A DNA stretch of 8,492 nucleotides. Source: UMGS882 sp045598975 (GTDB taxonomy: Bacteria; Bacillota; Clostridia; Oscillospirales; CAG-382). The stretch is from assembly GCA_045598975.1 (NCBI GenBank), contig JAZRVE010000036.1:1-8492 (forward strand), given 5' to 3'. A program made the translations under genes and the position numbers. Position 1 is the stretch's first letter; each line of letters starts with the position of its first letter. The notes below the pieces were generated by a model. The model worked only from the letters and a program-made list of their open reading frames with translations. It made no database searches and had not been told where the DNA came from. Shown in pieces: positions 5,254 through 8,492 of this stretch.

Positions 5254-7181
5254 TCGCCGCAATGAAAAAACTGACGCTCGCGGCGTTGGACGGCGATATC
5301 GACGAACTTTGTCACGAGCTCGTCTGGCTGCAAGCCGTGGAAGTGGTGCCGTTCGAGGCTTCTTGCGTGCCGGAGGGAACCGTCTTTTCCGGCAACCGGA
5401 ACGCCTTCACCGCCGCCGAAAAGCGGCTCGCCGCCATGGAGAGCGCCATCGGCACGCTGGCTCCGTTCGGATCGGGCGCAAAGCCGCTATTCGTGACGCT
5501 TGACCGTGCGCAGTACGACGAGGTGGGCAAGATGCTCCCCGAAGCCCTGCGCATCTCCGACGAGACCGCCGCCGTCACGGCGCGTCTTGCCGAACGGCAG
5601 GCGCATATGACAAAGATCGCCGCCGACATCGCCTGCCTCGAACCGTTCGAAGCCTTTGACGAGCCGGCAGGCTTTGAGGGCACGGCGCACACGCTGCTGT
5701 TACGCGGCACCTTCCCCAAGCTGACGCCGCTTGATCCCGTAAGGGAGGCGCTCGACGGGACAGGCATCGACTACGAGCTGTCGCCGCTCTGCGTAAAGGG
5801 CGACTATCAGTACGTCATCGCCCTCTGCCACCGCAAGGACAGCGAGCCGTTCTGCAAGGCGCTGAACGCCGAAGGTTTCTCCCGGCTGTCGTTTTCCGGC
5901 TTTACAAAAAGTGCGCGGGAGGAGATCGCGGCATTACGCGAGGCGCTCGCCGAGGAAAAAAAGCAGGCGGATACCGAAAAGCAGTCCTACCGCAAGCTCG
6001 CGATGCATCTGGAAACGCTGGAAAAGGCGCGGGACTATCTGGCGGGCTTACTCGAAAAGGAGCGCATCAAGGACGCGCTGTGCGCCACCGAAAAGGCGCG
6101 TATCCTGACCGGCTGGGTGCCGGAAAAACGGCTGGACGACGTAAAGAAGGTGCTCGACGCCTTCGACTGCTCATACGAGTTTTCCGATCCGACCGAGGAG
6201 GACAAGCCGCCCGTTCTGCTTGACAACGGCAAATTCGCCACGCCCTTTGAATCGGTGCTCGCGCTGTATTCCTACCCGTCCTACCGGGGCTTTGACCCGA
6301 CGACGATCATGTCGGTGTTCTATTTCGTCATTTTCGGACTCATCATGCAGGACATCGGATACGGTCTGTTATTGGTGTTCGGCTGTCAGCTTCTCAAAAA
6401 ACTGCGGCATCCCCCGAAGGGCGGCATGATGGCAAAGCTCCTCGATATGTTCACGCTCTGCGGCATTTCGACCGCCGTCTGCGGCGTGCTGTTCGGCGGC
6501 TTCTTCGGAGACCTGCCGGTCGCCATCGCAAACAGGATGCTCGGCATCGAATTTGCCATGCCCGCGCTTCTCAACCCCGTCGAACAGCCCATGCCGTACC
6601 TCGCCATTTCGTTAGCGCTCGGCGCGATACACCTCATCGCGGGACTTGTCGTGAAAGCGTATATGCTCATCCGTGACGGACATGCCTTCGACGCCGTCTG
6701 CGACGTCTTCACGTGGCTCGCCGTCTTTCTCGGAGCCGGGCTTTGCGCTATCGTGCCGAAGATCGGCATATGGGTGGTCGTCGCGGGACTTGCCGGACTC
6801 ATTCTGACGCAGGGACGCGCCGAAAAGAATCCCGTCATGAAATTCCTCAAGGGGCTCATCAGTCTGTACGACATCGTCAGCTATCTGTCCGACCTGCTGT
6901 CCTACTCGCGCATCATGGCGCTCGGACTTTCCGGCGTCATCATCGGGCAGGTCGTCAACACCATCGGCACGCTCGGCGGACCGACGGCGGTGGGCTTCAT
7001 CGTGCTCATCCTCGCGTTCGTTCTCGGGCACGCGCTCAACTTCGCGTTAAGCTTACTCGGTGCGTTCGTGCATACGGCGCGCTTACAGTATATCGAATTT
7101 CTCGGAAAATTCTACGAGGACGGCGGAGAGGAATTCAAGCCCTCCCGCGCCAAGACCAAATACTCGGAACTTCTGCGGTAA
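5250..7181 (+). CDS. ntpI: V-type ATP synthase subunit I (a-type stator/ion-channel subunit)
   Basis: 643 residues, usual length for the family. The N-terminal half (about 1-345) is cytosolic, with a long coiled coil near 220-280 that docks the peripheral stalks. The membrane half (about 346-610) holds some seven or eight helices. The key motif LLSYSRIMALGLSG (549-562) contains R554, matching the essential arginine that faces the rotor carboxylate. Later landmarks are GHALNFALSLLGAFVHTARLQ (593-613) and YIEFLGKFYEDGG, both hallmarks of this subunit. It starts within the subunit H stop (ATGA), with AAGGAG (5233-5238) 11 nt upstream. An in-frame ATG at codon 5 (5262) is the only close rival and lies further from the site. 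Together with K it forms the ion path of the Vo motor. Confidence 0.96.
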   Translation: MIAAMKKLTLAALDGDIDELCHELVWLQAVEVVPFEASCVPEGTVFSGNRNAFTAAEKRLAAMESAIGTLAPFGSGAKPLFVTLDRAQYDEVGKMLPEALRISDETAAVTARLAERQAHMTKIAADIACLEPFEAFDEPAGFEGTAHTLLLRGTFPKLTPLDPVREALDGTGIDYELSPLCVKGDYQYVIALCHRKDSEPFCKALNAEGFSRLSFSGFTKSAREEIAALREALAEEKKQADTEKQSYRKLAMHLETLEKARDYLAGLLEKERIKDALCATEKARILTGWVPEKRLDDVKKVLDAFDCSYEFSDPTEEDKPPVLLDNGKFATPFESVLALYSYPSYRGFDPTTIMSVFYFVIFGLIMQDIGYGLLLVFGCQLLKKLRHPPKGGMMAKLLDMFTLCGISTAVCGVLFGGFFGDLPVAIANRMLGIEFAMPALLNPVEQPMPYLAISLALGAIHLIAGLVVKAYMLIRDGHAFDAVCDVFTWLAVFLGAGLCAIVPKIGIWVVVAGLAGLILTQGRAEKNPVMKFLKGLISLYDIVSYLSDLLSYSRIMALGLSGVIIGQVVNTIGTLGGPTAVGFIVLILAFVLGHALNFALSLLGAFVHTARLQYIEFLGKFYEDGGEEFKPSRAKTKYSELLR

Positions 7182-7217
7182 TTAAAAAATAATATATAAT
7201 TTCTGGAGGAAAAAACA
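7182..7217 (+). promoter_or_regulatory. AT-rich leader and strong ribosome binding site before subunit K
   Basis: The 36 nt between subunits I and K are strikingly AT-rich inside a GC-rich operon and end in TGGAGGA (7204-7210), 7 nt before the ATG. This is among the best Shine-Dalgarno sites in the window. An unstructured, U/A-rich leader would favour high translation of K, needed in many copies per rotor. TATAAT occurs at 7195-7200, but no -35 matches it. Confidence 0.55.
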
Positions 7218-7697
7218 ATGACACTCGGAACAGCACTCGCAGTACTCGGAGCCGCCACCGCCGCATTTTTAGCCGGCATGGGCTCGGCAAAAGGCGTCGG
7301 CATCGCGGGAGAAGCCGCAAACGGCGTCGTCTCGGAAGACCCTTCCAAATTCGGTAAAGCCCTCATTTTGCAAGCGCTTCCCGGCACGCAGGGCATCTAC
7401 GGTCTTATCGTCGCCTTCATGATCATCAACAACATCGGACTTCTGGGCGGCAGCGTTGCCGAACTTTCCCTCAACGCCGGTCTGTACTACTTCTTCGCCA
7501 GCCTTCCCATCGCCATCGTCGGCTGGTACTCCGGCATCAGCCAGGGCCGCGTTTCCGCCGCCGGCATGAACATCCTTGCCAAGCGCCCCGATGATTTCGC
7601 CAAGGGCATCATCGCCGCCGCCTTGGTCGAGACCTACGCCATCTTCGCCGTGCTGGTCTCGCTGCTGCTCATCATCTTCTTCCCCGCCGGTCTGTAA
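7218..7697 (+). CDS. ntpK: V-type ATP synthase subunit K (rotor proteolipid, 4 TM, Na+-type)
   Basis: 159 residues forming four transmembrane helices, two fused helical hairpins, as in 16-kDa proteolipids. Helix 2 has LPGTQGIYG (L54, T57, Q58, Y61), helix 3 has SGISQG (Q109), and helix 4 has VETYAIFA (E138). These correspond to the Leu, Thr, Gln, Tyr, Gln and Glu that coordinate Na+ in Enterococcus hirae NtpK. The first hairpin has no carboxylate in the equivalent place, so each subunit carries one ion site. The near match of GSAKGVG, the LPGTQ segment and the helix 3-4 region to NtpK makes the assignment secure. Na+ specificity is inferred. It is separated from I by an AT-rich 36-bp gap and followed by subunit E. 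Confidence 0.96.
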   Translation: MTLGTALAVLGAATAAFLAGMGSAKGVGIAGEAANGVVSEDPSKFGKALILQALPGTQGIYGLIVAFMIINNIGLLGGSVAELSLNAGLYYFFASLPIAIVGWYSGISQGRVSAAGMNILAKRPDDFAKGIIAAALVETYAIFAVLVSLLLIIFFPAGL

Positions 7698-7721
7698 GAC
7701 GCACTGCCCCTCACAGACGCG

Positions 7722-7740
7722 AAAGGATTGAATGGATATG
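7722..7740 (+). promoter_or_regulatory. Ribosome binding site of subunit E, two possible ATG codons
   Basis: AAAGGA (7722-7727) is 4 nt before the ATG at 7732 and 10 nt before the in-frame ATG at 7738. The second gives more usual spacing. The difference is only Met-Asp. Confidence 0.5.
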
Positions 7741-8352
7741 AATACCTTAACGGGAGTGGAAAAGATCCGGGAGCGGATCCTTTCCGATGCGCGCGCAAGC
7801 GCGGACAAACTGCTTGCCGGTGCCCGCGAAAAAGCCGACGGGCTTCTTGACGACGCCAAAAAGCAGGCGGCGGAAAAAACGGACGCCATCCTTGCGGAGG
7901 CGTCGGCTCACGCCGCTCTTCTCGCGGAAAACGCCGCGTCAAGCGTCGACAGCCGCGAACGGAGCAGCCTGCTTTTCTTGAAAAACGAATATCTCACCAA
8001 AGCGATCTCCGCGGCAAAAGAGGCGTTTCTCGCCTATGACCGCGACAAAAAGATCGCCTGCTACGCTTCTCTCGTCGCTTCCTGCGCCGACCGCGCCTTC
8101 AACGGCGGCGACACCGTCTCTCTTGCCGTCGGCAGTGCCGACAAGGGCATGGAGGCCGACGTCATCCGCGCCGCAAAGGAAAAACTCACCAAAGCCGTCA
8201 CCCTCACGGTGAGCGACCGCACGCCGGACATTGCGGGCGGATTCCTCCTCATCTGCGGCGACATCGAAGTCAATTGCAGTGCGGACGCGCTGTTCGCCGA
8301 GCTTGCCGGAACGCTGGAAAAGCCGATCCTTTCGGTGCTGTTCGGCGCATAA
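7738..8352 (+). CDS. ntpE: V-type ATP synthase subunit E (peripheral stalk)
   Basis: About 204 residues, normal for the family. The N-terminal half (to about residue 90) is a long Ala/Glu/Lys coiled coil, beginning TLTGVEKIRERILSDARASA, that pairs with subunit H. The C-terminal globular domain includes the late motif DIAGGFLLICGDIEVNCSADALF (within 184-206 of the frame). It resembles the vATP-synt_E pattern in which GG-F-L is followed by an N or D turn and a strand. The domain caps the stator on the catalytic head. K lies 34-40 bp upstream; the subunit C ribosome binding site overlaps the E stop codon, so the two are probably coupled. Start choice is uncertain by two codons (7732 or 7738). 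Confidence 0.93.
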   Translation: MNTLTGVEKIRERILSDARASADKLLAGAREKADGLLDDAKKQAAEKTDAILAEASAHAALLAENAASSVDSRERSSLLFLKNEYLTKAISAAKEAFLAYDRDKKIACYASLVASCADRAFNGGDTVSLAVGSADKGMEADVIRAAKEKLTKAVTLTVSDRTPDIAGGFLLICGDIEVNCSADALFAELAGTLEKPILSVLFGA

Positions 8353-8363
8353 GGAGGCAGGCA

Positions 8364-8492
8364 ATGGACAAGAACACCCAAAAAGCCCTGCGTAACGACG
8401 CGAATTTCGCCTATCTGTCGGCACGGCTCGCCGCATCGGAATCGACGTGCCTCACGGCGGACAGATTAAAGCGGCTGTGCGGCGTTTCCTAC
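8364..8492 (+). CDS. ntpC: V-type ATP synthase subunit C, N-terminal fragment cut by the window edge
   Basis: 43 codons are visible and the frame stays open to the edge. The peptide starts MDKNTQKALRNDANFAYLSA and continues with an arginine-rich helix, a short Leu-Thr-Ala-Asp turn and RLKRLCG. The pattern of FAYLSAR, then a helix, then a 'leu-thr/ser, helix' segment is that of the N-terminus of the AC39 family subunit C, which links the central stalk to the rotor ring. The position directly after E matches ntpE-ntpC order. AAGGAGG (8351-8357) overlaps the E stop codon and lies 6 nt before the ATG. The rest of the gene and the catalytic subunits lie outside the window. Confidence 0.88.
   Translation, partial: MDKNTQKALRNDANFAYLSARLAASESTCLTADRLKRLCGVSY

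Noticed and set aside
7195..7200. TATAAT upstream of subunit K as an internal promoter
   Set aside because: The positions 16-18 nt upstream hold no TTGACA-like box and no TG precedes it; the stretch is better explained as an AT-rich leader.

Overview
The window looks like chromosomal DNA of a low- to mid-GC Bacillota (Clostridia-type) anaerobe. Coding DNA is GC-rich and promoter regions are AT-rich. Ribosome binding sites are of the AGGAGG type, and promoters are clear sigma-A sites with extended -10 boxes. The gene set is a V-type ATPase operon close to Enterococcus/Clostridia ntp, a four-domain TrkA, and an M23 lysin with a C-terminal module known from clostridial phage lysins. The lineage call is inference; there is no rRNA to settle it. 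Nearly all the DNA is ordinary chromosomal housekeeping sequence, and I see no transposase, integrase, CRISPR array or phage structural gene.

Left half, minus strand. The window opens inside a tRNA gene (5' 35 nt, anticodon starting TT, probably tRNA-Lys) with a near-consensus promoter. Next comes a monocistronic M23 peptidase/endolysin-like gene with its own promoter, then a strong rho-independent terminator. That terminator closes a two-gene trkA-trkH operon for potassium uptake, transcribed leftwards from a promoter near 3943-3971. The trkA-trkH spacer is a threefold 9-bp tandem repeat followed by a widely spaced ribosome binding site.

Middle. A divergent control region of about 220 bp (3888-4106) separates trkA from a rightward gene for a small soluble protein with an RsiV/DUF3298-like C-terminal domain, starting at GTG 4107. 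The region holds two copies of a 9-mer, TTTTGCGCA, 51 bp apart.

Right half, plus strand. A near-consensus promoter (TTGCAA-17-TATAAT) and a structured leader with a 12-bp bulged hairpin precede a V/A-type ATPase operon in the order H(G/ntpF)-I-K-E-C. It runs off the right edge after 43 codons of subunit C. The genes are tightly packed: H and I overlap by ATGA, and E and C are 11 bp apart. The catalytic A, B and central-stalk subunits are expected beyond the edge but are not seen. The K proteolipid carries the complete set of residues that bind sodium in Enterococcus hirae NtpK, so the enzyme is probably a Na+ pump or Na+-driven synthase. Together with the adjacent TrkAH, the window encodes linked monovalent-cation handling: Na+ extrusion or energisation beside K+ uptake. 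I found no convincing new system; the best leads are the ATPase leader hairpin, the tandem-repeat spacer, the paired 9-mers and the anchorless RsiV-like protein.
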